In this document: in pieces, positions 1-8,379 of the stretch
Layout: every line of letters begins with the position of its first letter
How positions within the stretch are numbered: position 1 is the first letter of the stretch
NCBI GenBank assembly: GCA_947259685.1
Contig: CAMYNC010000066.1
Span: forward strand, 1 to 45,715
Reading direction: 5' to 3'
From: an uncultured Desulfuromonadales bacterium
GTDB taxonomy: Bacteria; Desulfobacterota; Desulfuromonadia; Desulfuromonadales; Geopsychrobacteraceae
Length of the DNA stretch: 45,715 nt
Program-made: the position numbers and the translations under genes
Notes under the pieces: generated by a model
Database searches by the model: none
Told to the model about the DNA's origin: nothing
Seen by the model: only the letters and a program-made list of their open reading frames with translations

Positions 1-362
1 CAATATAGAAATCCCGACAAAGCCAATCCTTCCGTGAGGGGGGGACGGAAAGCAAGGGGTTATGTACCGGGAGACAGGTCGGTTTTCAGGCGAAAAGTGG
101 CAGGGTGGGACGGTTCACAGCGCTGCAGGCGCGATCCCCGAAAAAGCAATTCCCGATCAGCTTTTGTGTGTCGGACTTGGTGGCCTTTGGGAAGGGCCTT
201 GGTGGGTGGCGCAGGAGAATCGAATAGATTCTCTCAATGCAAGTGTAGCTTACGCAGGCGCCAGATTGTCGTTGGCCTTTTTGGTGCGTGAACGACGCCA
301 GCTTTTGGAGGTCCAATCTTCTACTTAAGTGCGCTGAATGCAGGAAGCAGGAGCAGATAGTT
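1..362. other. Left-edge stretch without a recognised gene
   Basis: I see no recognisable gene here. Short reading frames exist on both strands but lack a convincing ribosome binding site and resemble nothing I know. The only clear signal is the AGGAG at 349-353 that serves the protease gene starting at 363. The segment could be the flank of an element that continues outside the window. Confidence 0.4.
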
Positions 363-3300
363 ATGGAAAACATCACAGCGGGCCAGCAATCGACTATCGA
401 TGTGCTGGGGAACAACGGACTACAGAGCTTTCAATGGAGTGAACACCGAGGTGTCGCAGCCTTTGCGCGTGGTGATTTAGGTGATATGGGCTCGGCGCCA
501 ATGCCAGCGGTGTTGCAGTTTCTCAGAGACTTTGGTGAACCTTTTGGGCCACCTGGGTTCGCCAGCGGATTGCGGCATATACGAACACGCACAGATAGCA
601 TTGGCTGGTTGCATTTTGAGTTTCAGCAAACATACTCGCCAAGGTCTTCCATCACGCTAGATCACGTCCCTGATCAAGATCGAAGCTTCGATGTCCATGG
701 CGGGTTTGTGGTTGCCCACGTCAATGCTGCTGGCCGCTTGATCGAAATTCAGTCTAGCTGCTGGCGCGATGTTGTGATCGCAACAGACCAGACACCGATT
801 GATGAAGCAGAGCTCAGACGACGCGTGCTTGCTGATTTCATCGGCTCTCCTGGTGCCGGCCGGTTATTTCTTGACAACCAACCACCGGATCTAAACAGAG
901 TGCTTATTCGAGGTCAACCTCAGTTGGTTGTTTATCCTATATCGGATACTTTCCGGCTCGCGTGGCAAGTGCGGGGTTTGATTTCGAAACAGCCCGGGCT
1001 GAGCGGTCAGCTTGCTGAATATCTACCAGGTGAACTCTTCTTTGATGCACATCTTGGGTCCCGCATCGCTGAGGGCGTCTTTGTGTCTGACGTAGACAAC
1101 CCGGACGTTGGGTCTGGCCTAAGCAATCTGCCATTCGGTGGGCCTTATACTTCTCGCAACCTAGACATCATCCGTGTTGATGCCTCGAATACCTATCGGT
1201 TGCGTGATACCACTCACAGTCGAGACATTATCACTTACGATTTCGCTGGTGCGTTCCCAGACTATTTAGCTTTACCCGAGCAAATTACTGACGGTAGTTT
1301 GACGATCTCAACGGATAGTGATGGTGATAAAAACTGGAGTCAAACTGCAGCGGATGACTCTGCAGCTGCTCTTACCGGGGCCCAACAAACAGAGGTTGAT
1401 GCGCATTACCACGTCGGACGTATTTATGAGTGGTACGACGCAGTCGCCGGTGGCGGTGGTCGAGCGGGTTTCGATGATGGCAACTATGGCTCCGCTGTTC
1501 CTAGTAATATGCCGGTGCATGTACTTGCTCATGTGGCTGTTAACAACGCCCAGTTCTATAATTTCTCCAATGATTCTGGCGAAGAGATCTCATGGTTACT
1601 CGTTAGTGATTCAATAAGTGATGCAGGCCATAGGGCATGGGGCGCATCGCCCTACGTGATGTGTCATGAATATCAACATGGGATTACCGCACACAGTGTC
1701 TCGGGTGGAAATCCCGGTTTCTCTGCTGGTTTCGATGATTGGCCCCGAGCGATAACCGAAGGCCTCTCAGACGTCTTTGGCGGGGTGTACGCTGACGGCT
1801 GGCATGCCGGTAGGGAGATTTCTCCTGCCGGTACGATTTTGAGAAACCTGGCCTTCCCTCGCGATACTGAAGCGTCCTCAGACCCAGGAAAAGATCACTT
1901 CACCGATTTCGAGATGGAGGATGCGGTCGGCTTTTCTGCATACCAACACGGGCAAATTCTACCCCACTGTGCCTATCTTATGAGCCAGGGTGGCGTGCAC
2001 CAGCGGGCTGGACGCTCTCCGGAATTGATTCCAACTCACGGTCTGGGGAAAGAGGAGGTAGCTGGTCTTTCGGTCGCGACGGCAGCACGAATCTGGTATC
2101 GAATGATGGAAACGCGCTTCGGCGCGATTGCCCCTTACACCAATGCCGAAGCCTTTGAAAGAATTCGCACGGAGTGTGTGGCTTCTGCCATCGATCTGTT
2201 TGGTGAAAATAGCCATGAACATCGCGAAACCATTCAAGCGTTTTACGCTGTTGGCCTGCACCCAGACGGTGAAACCTACGGTGCTGATGTGACCTTTCTG
2301 CCTTGGGGTTATCGCTGGCGGTTTTCACGCCCGTATATTGGGTTATCGAGTCCTAATTGGTCCTCGTTAGACTTGTTCATTAATAACGGCGGAACATCCG
2401 ACTGGAACGCCATCGCCAATGCAGAAGGCTCCGATGTTGTTTTCCAAAACAACGTTTACTGTCGAGTGAGAAATGTGGGTGACCAGACGGCTAACAACGT
2501 GCAAGTGACTTTTGAGTATGCAGCACACGGTACAGCCCCGGTGGTGTGGCAAACAATGGTTGACGCCGATGGTGTCGCCCAACAATTAAACCTAGACTCC
2601 TTGGTGGCAGGCGCCTCAAACTTCGCTATGGATTCACAAGACAGCCCACCAGCAGAAGCCGGGGCAACCTGGCATATTCCGCCAATTCCCCTGGATGAAG
2701 AAGTTACCCACTTTTGCATCCGGGCAACTGTAACCTCCGGCAACGATGTGCATCCGTTTAACAACACCGTGCAATCAAACGTTGCGTACACAGTCATGTC
2801 TGCAATGATGTCTCGATCGATACCGTTCAACGTTGGCAATCCATCGGATGAGCCGCTACCGGCAGTGTTGGTTTTGGAACACACTCTGCCCCCTGGTTGG
2901 GGTGTTAAAATTCGTGAAGATCTCGACGGCGTTGTGCTTACCCCGGGCGAAGAACGCCGAGTCCATCTGGACCTTGATCGGCCCGCGGGCCCAGATTTTG
3001 AAGCGCCTTTTGATGGCGAAATTCGGGGTGAGATGTGCGGTGAGATCACCGGGGCATTCACGGGGTTGTTTACCAACGTACAGGCCGACGTACCTACCGT
3101 TGTTGGATTGGTCTCGCTAAGACTCCAAACAGGAATACTCACGGGTCGCTTTGTGGGTACCATCGATATCGCCTGTGCTGAGATCGAAGGTACCGTGACC
3201 GGTACTTATCAATGTGCAGGAAGTTCTCGAAAAGTTTGCGTCAAAATCCGAGCGTGTTTACGGCCGCATCGGCGTATAGACATACGGCAAATGCAAGGAG

Positions 3301-3677
3301 AACAGGCGTTAGGTGGCGTTACTTTCCAAGTTCAATTGCCACTCCCGGAAAAGTGCGATTGGCCGACTGCGCCGACGGATACCGAGTATCGCCCCGGACT
3401 CTGTGCGTTACCGCAACCGCCAGATAGTTGTAGTGAGCCTGTGGACTGTGTTGATGTCTGTGTAGACGACGCCATCGAAGGTAAAATAGTAGAAATTAGG
3501 TATAACTGTTTCGGTGACTTTGAAGGTCTAGTGGTCGATTTGTGTGGAGATAAGATTTTCTGCAAATCCGTTGAACCGGCTGTTGAACGGGTGGCGCTGA
3601 AAGCGTTTCGCCGGAGGTGGACTGTGAAAGTAGGTTGCAAACTAGGGTCCATCCGCAGCATTTCTATTTTACGATAA
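363..3677 (+). CDS. Large thermolysin-like (gluzincin) metalloprotease
   Basis: Predicted zinc endopeptidase of 1104 residues. The start at 363 is chosen over the longer frame from 288 because AGGAG lies nine bases upstream. The zinc motif HEYQH is at about residues 435-439 and the third ligand Glu is probably E466 in TEGLSDVFGG, matching the NEAISDIFG block of thermolysin (M4/M36). The gap between the second His and the Glu is about seven residues longer than in thermolysin. A later block, YQHGQILPHCAYLMSQGG, matches the thermolysin region holding the proton-donor His231, but Tyr seems to occupy that position with a His two residues on. The first ~350 residues may be a propeptide. A CARDB/Ig-like segment follows near 690-800, and the last ~250 residues are rich in Cys. 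No signal peptide is visible, so the export route is unclear. The family call is firm, the substrate unknown. Confidence 0.8.
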   Translation: MENITAGQQSTIDVLGNNGLQSFQWSEHRGVAAFARGDLGDMGSAPMPAVLQFLRDFGEPFGPPGFASGLRHIRTRTDSIGWLHFEFQQTYSPRSSITLDHVPDQDRSFDVHGGFVVAHVNAAGRLIEIQSSCWRDVVIATDQTPIDEAELRRRVLADFIGSPGAGRLFLDNQPPDLNRVLIRGQPQLVVYPISDTFRLAWQVRGLISKQPGLSGQLAEYLPGELFFDAHLGSRIAEGVFVSDVDNPDVGSGLSNLPFGGPYTSRNLDIIRVDASNTYRLRDTTHSRDIITYDFAGAFPDYLALPEQITDGSLTISTDSDGDKNWSQTAADDSAAALTGAQQTEVDAHYHVGRIYEWYDAVAGGGGRAGFDDGNYGSAVPSNMPVHVLAHVAVNNAQFYNFSNDSGEEISWLLVSDSISDAGHRAWGASPYVMCHEYQHGITAHSVSGGNPGFSAGFDDWPRAITEGLSDVFGGVYADGWHAGREISPAGTILRNLAFPRDTEASSDPGKDHFTDFEMEDAVGFSAYQHGQILPHCAYLMSQGGVHQRAGRSPELIPTHGLGKEEVAGLSVATAARIWYRMMETRFGAIAPYTNAEAFERIRTECVASAIDLFGENSHEHRETIQAFYAVGLHPDGETYGADVTFLPWGYRWRFSRPYIGLSSPNWSSLDLFINNGGTSDWNAIANAEGSDVVFQNNVYCRVRNVGDQTANNVQVTFEYAAHGTAPVVWQTMVDADGVAQQLNLDSLVAGASNFAMDSQDSPPAEAGATWHIPPIPLDEEVTHFCIRATVTSGNDVHPFNNTVQSNVAYTVMSAMMSRSIPFNVGNPSDEPLPAVLVLEHTLPPGWGVKIREDLDGVVLTPGEERRVHLDLDRPAGPDFEAPFDGEIRGEMCGEITGAFTGLFTNVQADVPTVVGLVSLRLQTGILTGRFVGTIDIACAEIEGTVTGTYQCAGSSRKVCVKIRACLRPHRRIDIRQMQGEQALGGVTFQVQLPLPEKCDWPTAPTDTEYRPGLCALPQPPDSCSEPVDCVDVCVDDAIEGKIVEIRYNCFGDFEGLVVDLCGDKIFCKSVEPAVERVALKAFRRRWTVKVGCKLGSIRSISILR

Positions 3678-3684
3678 GAAGCGT

Positions 3685-3882
3685 TTGGCTCCTGGGAATG
3701 GCCACGTCATTAGACTCTCCGGCTTTATGCTCATGGGCTTTCTGGCGATGACCATCGTCCAGCTCATTGAAACCGTTTACTTAGGCATGGTGGGCAGGGA
3801 TGATCTGGCCGCTATCGCTTTTACCTTTCCGGTTATCCGCAAAGACATTCTCGCTAACGACATTGATACCCGCCGAACCTAG
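3685..3882 (+). pseudogene. MATE-family efflux transporter fragment
   Basis: A 65-codon open stretch, eight bases after the protease stop, resembles the first transmembrane helix region of MATE multidrug exporters: a hydrophobic segment, then ETVYLGMVGRDDLAAIAFTF, equivalent to the family's VDTxFVGRLGxxALAAxxxxFP block. Full MATE proteins have about 450 residues and 12 helices. Here the similarity stops after ~45 residues and an unrelated tail runs to a stop. No good start codon or ribosome binding site is present (the frame opens at a TTG). It is read as a remnant, probably left by a deletion next to the protease gene. Confidence 0.7.
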
Positions 3883-4355
3883 AGATGAAATACGGCCCGC
3901 CGGGGATGCCAAGACCGGCTTACTTGTTATTCCAGTTCGTTTGACGCTGTGATTTGTGATTTAAGAAAGAATGTCAGCAGTCCTACAGAGCTCGACTTAC
4001 AGTAACACTCGATCTTGCCAACTTTCCGACCCATAAAACGATGTGGAGCAACTTCCAAGACAAATTAGGCAGCTCGGAGTTTTCGGGCAGAAGTCGGCCT
4101 GTTCTTTGTCCGATAAGTCGATACTTGTTGGAATCAAACCGGTCAAAACTTGCTATTTTTGCGAATGGGCCAGGATGCTCCGAAATTCTTACCCAAATAG
4201 TTAAAACCTGATTTTTTATCATCTGAATCTGTGCAATTTGTCCTTAGGTAAAGCAGAAACATGCTTCAGTGACCCACCTCCTGCTCTCGACACAGTCATA
4301 TCCTTTCAGGAAAATAGCGATCAGGGCCAGCCTGAAAGCTCCTGGCTTTACTCTG
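3883..4355. other. Non-coding or decayed stretch
   Basis: Nothing recognisable is seen on either strand. A 79-codon minus-strand frame (4222-3983) has no usable ribosome binding site and matches no family I know. Base composition is more AT-rich than in the PHA region to the right. Confidence 0.35.
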
Positions 4356-4823
4356 CTACTCTCGCGGCAGAGATATGGTTACATTCACCCCCTGATTTAC
4401 TCCAGATTTAAGCTGGAATTGTCCACCATAGAATTCCACGAGCAGTCTGGCCCTGCATAAAGCCATTTGCTGTTCACAGGTCTTCTTAACAACCGTATTC
4501 CGGTAGGTTTTGAGTGCCTGGGCTTGCTCTGTGGTCAACCCTGAATCGGTGCAGACAAATGAAAACAGATAGTTTTTTTCATGACTGTCCCCCTGAACGA
4601 TCAATGCACATTTTCGGGGGAACAATTGGGGGTTCATGACAACTGCATCAATCACATTCTCAAGTTGTTCCCGCGGCATTCGCACCCTGGACTTGCCATC
4701 GGCAATCCTGAAGGTAAATCGTCGTTCCGGATATTTCAGTTGTAGAGGGAGCAGCGTGCTGGAAAGAATATCGTCAACACTGCCAACCAATGCGACTGTT
4801 GCTGATTCAAGACTTAAGGTCAT
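4356..4823 (-). CDS. Stand-alone histidine-kinase-type ATPase domain protein (possibly a remnant)
   Basis: A 155-residue protein resembling the GHKL ATP-binding domain of sensor kinases without the rest of the kinase. An N-box-like stretch lies near residues 50-65 (MPREQLENVIDAVVMNPQLF), and the C-terminus ends like a kinase G2/β-strand region (LVEFYGGQFQLKSGVNQGVN followed by VTISLP). A clear DxGxG G1 box is missing: the equivalent CTDSGLTTEQAQ keeps D and G only. No dimerisation helix or phospho-acceptor His is seen. A purine-rich GAGAAGTGA precedes the ATG and overlaps the end of a short upstream frame. It could be an anti-sigma-type protein, a response-regulator partner, or the truncated end of a larger kinase. 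Function is not assigned. Confidence 0.5.
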   Translation of the reverse strand: MTLSLESATVALVGSVDDILSSTLLPLQLKYPERRFTFRIADGKSRVRMPREQLENVIDAVVMNPQLFPRKCALIVQGDSHEKNYLFSFVCTDSGLTTEQAQALKTYRNTVVKKTCEQQMALCRARLLVEFYGGQFQLKSGVNQGVNVTISLPRE

Positions 4824-4906
4824 GGCTCACTTCTCTTTTCCCGCAGGGAGTGACACGCCAACAACAAAAAACATTATTGCCCCGGTGATTTAATAAATAA
4901 GGTCTT

Positions 4907-4974
4907 AGGGGCGGCCACCTGTGGCCACCCTGGGCAGGCACGGTTCCCTCACCCTCCCCCGTCAAGGGGGAGGG
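4907..4974. repeat. Two adjacent short palindromes
   Basis: The first is an AGGGGCGGCCAC / GTGGCCACCCT inverted repeat at 4907-4931. The second is a perfect nine-base stem, CCCTCCCCC at 4952-4960 and GGGGGAGGG at 4966-4974, with loop GTCAA. They lie in the gap downstream of the thiolase gene (minus strand). They could act as a terminator for it, although there is no T-run, or be members of a dispersed palindromic repeat, since similar GGGGCG-type palindromes recur at 21494-21515 and 21543-21561. Confidence 0.5.
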
Positions 4975-5013
4975 AAGGTACTTTCGTATTTCCTCAGTGG
5001 CTCTGTAGCGAGA

Positions 5014-6189
5014 TTAAAGTTTCTCAAATACCGCCGCGACTGCCTCGCCACCGCCGATACACAAGGTTGCCAGCCCGTAACGCCCGCGGGTTTCTTCCAG
5101 CCCGTTCAGCAGGGTGGCGACCAGGCGACCGCCACTGGCGCCGATGGGATGGCCGATCGAAATGGCACCGCCGTTGATATTGACCTTGTCGCGGGCAATT
5201 TTCAGCCGGTTTATGTTCATCAAAGCGACGGCGGAAAAGGCGGAATTGATTTCGAACAGATCTATCTGTTCGAGCGACAGGCCGGCTTTGGCGCAGGCCC
5301 GCTCGACAGCACCAACCGGAGCAATCGGAAACTGATTTGGATGCAGACTGTTGGTGGCATAAGCGACCAGTCTGGCTTTCGGCTTCAGCGCGTATTTCTC
5401 GCAAGCGTCGCTGCTGGCAAGCAGCGCAAAGGCGGCGCCATCGTTGATTGTCGACGCGTTACCTGCAGTCAGGGTGCCATCCTTTTTGAATGCTGGGCGC
5501 AAATCGGTGAATTTGTCGAAATTGACCCGCAGAGGCTCTTCATCGCTGCCGATTGTGATCTCCCCTTTGCGGGTCGATTTCACCACCGGGACGATCTCTT
5601 TGGCGTGAAAACCGTTCTTGGCCGCAGCCTGGGCACGCTGGTAGGAACTGATGGCGTATTCGTCCTGTGCGTCCCGGCTGATGCCATGTTCGGCAATGGC
5701 CGCTTCAGTGATATCACCCATATGACGGCCAGTGTCCGGATCGAGCAAGGCGTCGTGGAGCAGCAGGTCAACCGCCTGGCCATTGCCCATGCGCATGCCG
5801 AAGCGGGCATTCAGCAGGGCGTAGGGATACAGTGACATGTTCTCCATGCCGCCGGCGATGGCCAGATGCTCATCACCCAGGCGAATCGCATCTGCGGCCA
5901 GCATCATCGCCTTGAGGCCGCTGCCGCAGGCCTTGTTGATGGTCATGGCCGCGACCGAATCGGGAATACCGGCCGCGCGCATCGCCTGGCGAGCCGGTGC
6001 CTGGCCACACCCGGTCGAAACTACCTGTCCGGCGATGAACTGATCGAGGTGGGCCGGGTCAAGTTGGCTGCGCTCGAGCAGTGCTCTGGTGGCGGTTGCC
6101 GCCAGCTCTGTGGCTGGGACATCAGCCAGGCTGCTGCCAAAGCTGCCGAAGGGGGTGCGTAATGCATCAATAACGTAAACTTGGTTCAT
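5014..6189 (-). CDS. phaA: Acetyl-CoA C-acetyltransferase (β-ketothiolase)
   Basis: Condenses two acetyl-CoA to acetoacetyl-CoA, the usual first step of PHB synthesis, in the cytoplasm. Its 391 residues match the normal thiolase length. The nucleophile is Cys88 in NKACGSGLK, the catalytic His347 lies in SIGHPIGASGGR, and the acid/base Cys377 in LCIGGGEA. The start at 6189 has GGAGA seven to eight bases upstream. It is the last gene of the minus-strand cluster phaE-phaC-SDR-(etfA remnant)-phaA, about 290 bases behind the SDR gene. The phaA symbol follows from context; atoB-type thiolases used in fatty-acid or butyrate metabolism look the same, and the adjacent EtfA remnant hints that it may once have sat in such a cluster. 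Confidence 0.88.
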   Translation of the reverse strand: MNQVYVIDALRTPFGSFGSSLADVPATELAATATRALLERSQLDPAHLDQFIAGQVVSTGCGQAPARQAMRAAGIPDSVAAMTINKACGSGLKAMMLAADAIRLGDEHLAIAGGMENMSLYPYALLNARFGMRMGNGQAVDLLLHDALLDPDTGRHMGDITEAAIAEHGISRDAQDEYAISSYQRAQAAAKNGFHAKEIVPVVKSTRKGEITIGSDEEPLRVNFDKFTDLRPAFKKDGTLTAGNASTINDGAAFALLASSDACEKYALKPKARLVAYATNSLHPNQFPIAPVGAVERACAKAGLSLEQIDLFEINSAFSAVALMNINRLKIARDKVNINGGAISIGHPIGASGGRLVATLLNGLEETRGRYGLATLCIGGGEAVAAVFEKL

Positions 6190-6221
6190 GTGGTTTTCTC
6201 CACGTAGAAAGATTGCTGTCG

Positions 6222-6370
6222 TTAAGCCGATATTTTTTCTGTCAGAATCGGTATCAGCTGCTTCAGATCAGCCACTACCAGCACGTCGGCGACTTCGCCG
6301 ATCGGCGCCTGCTTGTCGATGTTGATGGCACTTGGATTGCTCTGCCTGCTCGACACATTGCTGGGGTGGG
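6222..6370 (-). pseudogene. C-terminal fragment of electron transfer flavoprotein α subunit (EtfA)
   Basis: Reading leftwards, the minus strand encodes SSRQSNPSAINIDKQAPIG and then EVADVLVVADLKQLIPIL, ending TEKISA and a stop at 6222-6224. This is the C-terminal FAD-binding end of EtfA (family pattern: AINxDxxAPIFxVADxGIVGDLxxxxPxLxxxL). Only ~50 of the usual ~320 residues remain, and the sequence to the right is unrelated. No start codon or ribosome binding site belongs to it. It shows that an etfBA-type gene once lay directly upstream of the thiolase. Confidence 0.75.
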
Positions 6371-6375
6371 AGATA

Positions 6376-6460
6376 TGAAAACATAGGGAACCGCCCACGG
6401 CATTTGGACTGTATGCCCAGTTGTGTGAGAGCCGAGGGAGGTTACCCTCCCTCGGCTACT
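6376..6460 (+). mobile_element. Possible 3' end of a group II intron
   Basis: The plus strand reads GGAACCGCCCACGGCATTTG, an ATGCC-containing partner arm, then GTTGTGTGAGAG, then a perfect 12-bp stem (AGCCGAGGGAGG at 6430-6441 with CCTCCCTCGGCT at 6446-6457), then CTACTTAG. The layout GGAACCGCC - arm - GTGTGAGAG - GC-rich hairpin - CTAC resembles the end of bacterial group II introns, from memory rather than a search. It sits exactly between the SDR gene and the truncated etfA, so the element may have caused the truncation. The hairpin alone could instead be a terminator for the SDR gene, but no T-run follows it. Confidence 0.4.
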
Positions 6461-6477
6461 TAGATGCACAAAGCTTT

Positions 6478-7236
6478 TTACACTTGCATCCCGCCACCGA
6501 TCGCGAGCACTCGCGTGGTGAAGTAATCGTTTTCGATGATGTAGCGCACGCTGTGGGCGATCTCCGTCGGTTGGGCGAGACGCCGCAGGGGGATTTCCGC
6601 GATCAATTTGTCGAGCACCGTTTCCGGAATCTTCTGCACCATCTCGGTGTTGACGAAGCCGGGGGCGACGGCGCCGCAACGGACTCCGTAGCGGGCCAGC
6701 TCTTTGCCCCAGGTGGCGGTCAGCGCGGCGACCCCGGCCTTGGCGGCCGAGTAGTTGCTCTGGCCGATATTGCCGTCTCTGCTGATGCTGCTGATGTTGA
6801 CGATCACACCCTTCCGGTCGTTTTCGATCATTTTGGCCGCCGCTTCCCGGCCGCAGAGAAAGACCCCGGTCAGGTTGACGTCGATGACCTGTTGCCAGGC
6901 TTGTAAGCTCATCTTGGTGGTTTCGCCGTTGCGGTGTTTGACCAGCAGCGCATCGCGGGTGATGCCGGCGTTGTTGACCAACCCGTCAATCTGGCCGAAA
7001 TCCTGTTGAATCTTGTCGAACAGCTCGACCACATGGGTTTCGTTGGCGACGTTGGCGACATAGCTGCGAACCTCTACGCCATACTCACGCAGTGTGTTGG
7101 CCACATCGTCCAAGCCCTGTTGGTTCAGGTCCACCAAGGCCAGTTTGCCACCGGCGCTGGCAAGATCTTTAGCCATCTCGAAACCGAGTGCGCCTGCCGC
7201 GCCGGTGATGACAAACACGTTGTTTTTGATTTCCAT
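6478..7236 (-). CDS. SDR-family 3-oxoacyl/acetoacetyl-CoA reductase (FabG/PhaB-like)
   Basis: NAD(P)H-dependent short-chain dehydrogenase of 252 residues. By context it reduces acetoacetyl-CoA to 3-hydroxybutyryl-CoA for PHA synthesis. The Rossmann motif TGAAGALG starts at residue 11, VNNAGITRD is near 88-95, and the catalytic triad is Ser149, Tyr162 and Lys166 in SNYSAAKAG. The ATG at 7236 is preceded by GGAGT. It lies ~70 bases after phaC in the same direction. FabG and PhaB cannot be told apart from sequence alone, so no symbol is given. Asp36 after β2 (LALVD) hints at an NADH preference. Two further SDR genes nearby (10822-10971 and 11142-11384) are broken, so this is the only intact candidate reductase in the locus. 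Confidence 0.85.
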   Translation of the reverse strand: MEIKNNVFVITGAAGALGFEMAKDLASAGGKLALVDLNQQGLDDVANTLREYGVEVRSYVANVANETHVVELFDKIQQDFGQIDGLVNNAGITRDALLVKHRNGETTKMSLQAWQQVIDVNLTGVFLCGREAAAKMIENDRKGVIVNISSISRDGNIGQSNYSAAKAGVAALTATWGKELARYGVRCGAVAPGFVNTEMVQKIPETVLDKLIAEIPLRRLAQPTEIAHSVRYIIENDYFTTRVLAIGGGMQV

Positions 7237-7303
7237 ACTTACTCCATCCTAGGGGAAATAAACCCGCAGTATCGTCTGCGGGCAGTGATCGGTGGATCAA
7301 CCC

Positions 7304-8365
7304 TTAAAGTCGCTGGTTAATCCACTCGGCAATCCTGGGAGCCAGGGTTGCCTGGGTTTTACCGGACACAAACATGCCGACATGTCCGACCGGATAAGAT
7401 AGCTCCTGCTTGTCCTTGGTGCCGACATACTCAAGCAGTTGCTTCGAGGAGACCGGCGGCACCAGGGTGTCGTAGTCTGCATAGATAACGAGTACCGGCA
7501 TGCTGATCTGCTTCAGGTCGACCCGCTGACCGCCGATTTCGAACTCTCCCTTGACCAGTTTGTTCTGCTTAAACAGGTCTTTGGCGTTCTGTCGTAACAC
7601 CTCTCCCGGCTGATCGGGACTGTCGAAAATCCAGCTTTCCATGCGCAGGAAGTCAGCCAGCTTGTCAGCATCGGCCATGATATCAACCATATTGATATAC
7701 TTCTGGACCGTCAGGGTGAACGGCGCCAACATCTGGTAGGATTGGTTCATCATGTCGCCCGGAACGATCCCGTAGGCATCAATCATCAGGTCGACATCCA
7801 TCTCCTTGGCCCAGACAAACAACAGGCTGTCATTGGTATCGAAATCGATCGGCGCCACCATGGTGATCAGGTTTTGGACCTTCTCCGGGTGCAGCGCTGC
7901 GTAGATAGCTGAGAAGGTGCCCCCCTGGCAGACGCCGAGCAGGTTGATGGCGTCTAGCTGGTGCTGCTTGCTAATGTGATCGACGCAATCATCCATGAAG
8001 CCGTTGATCAAATCGTCCATGGTCAGGTGCCGATCCATGCGGTCGGCATAGCCCCAGTCGATCAGGTAAACATCCTGCCCCTGGTCGAGGAGGTTGCGGA
8101 TCATCGAGCGGTTCGGCTGCAGGTCGAGCATGGTGTAGCGATTGACCATGGCGTAGACAATCAGGGTCGGTACCGGACATACTTTTTTGGCGCGGGCCTG
8201 GTAGCGATAGAGTTTGCGCTTGCCGTCCTCGTAAACCAGCTCCTTTGGTGTCTCCGCCAGTTTGATCTCATCGGCTGAGGCCAGGTTTTCAACCCCTTTT
8301 TTCAGGTTGTCGGCGAAGGCCTTGAATTCTTCCATGGATTCCTGAAACTGCTGTGTATAATTCAT
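7304..8365 (-). CDS. phaC: Class III poly(3-hydroxyalkanoate) synthase, catalytic subunit PhaC
   Basis: Polymerises 3-hydroxyacyl-CoA at the PHA granule surface in complex with PhaE. The 353-residue length is typical of class III PhaC; class I enzymes are near 590. The lipase-like box GVCQGG holds the nucleophile Cys146. The α/β-hydrolase Asp lies in IYADYDTLVPP and the His in GHVGMFVSGK, both near the C-terminus. A conserved DWGYAD block is present. The start at 8365 is preferred because GAGGA precedes it at good spacing; an in-frame ATG at 8383 overlaps the phaE stop (ATGA) but has no Shine-Dalgarno. Either way it is translationally close-coupled to phaE, which fits a 1:1 complex. Confidence 0.93.
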   Translation of the reverse strand: MNYTQQFQESMEEFKAFADNLKKGVENLASADEIKLAETPKELVYEDGKRKLYRYQARAKKVCPVPTLIVYAMVNRYTMLDLQPNRSMIRNLLDQGQDVYLIDWGYADRMDRHLTMDDLINGFMDDCVDHISKQHQLDAINLLGVCQGGTFSAIYAALHPEKVQNLITMVAPIDFDTNDSLLFVWAKEMDVDLMIDAYGIVPGDMMNQSYQMLAPFTLTVQKYINMVDIMADADKLADFLRMESWIFDSPDQPGEVLRQNAKDLFKQNKLVKGEFEIGGQRVDLKQISMPVLVIYADYDTLVPPVSSKQLLEYVGTKDKQELSYPVGHVGMFVSGKTQATLAPRIAEWINQRL

Positions 8366-8379
8366 TTTATTGTCCTCAC

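Noticed and set aside
2456..3163. 235-codon minus-strand frame inside the protease gene
   Set aside because: Shadow frame with Ser/Thr/Pro bias and no start signal. The plus-strand protein is coherent across it.
4921..5835. 304-codon plus-strand frame
   Set aside because: Antisense to the thiolase gene. It has no known domain, and the opposite strand has complete catalytic motifs.
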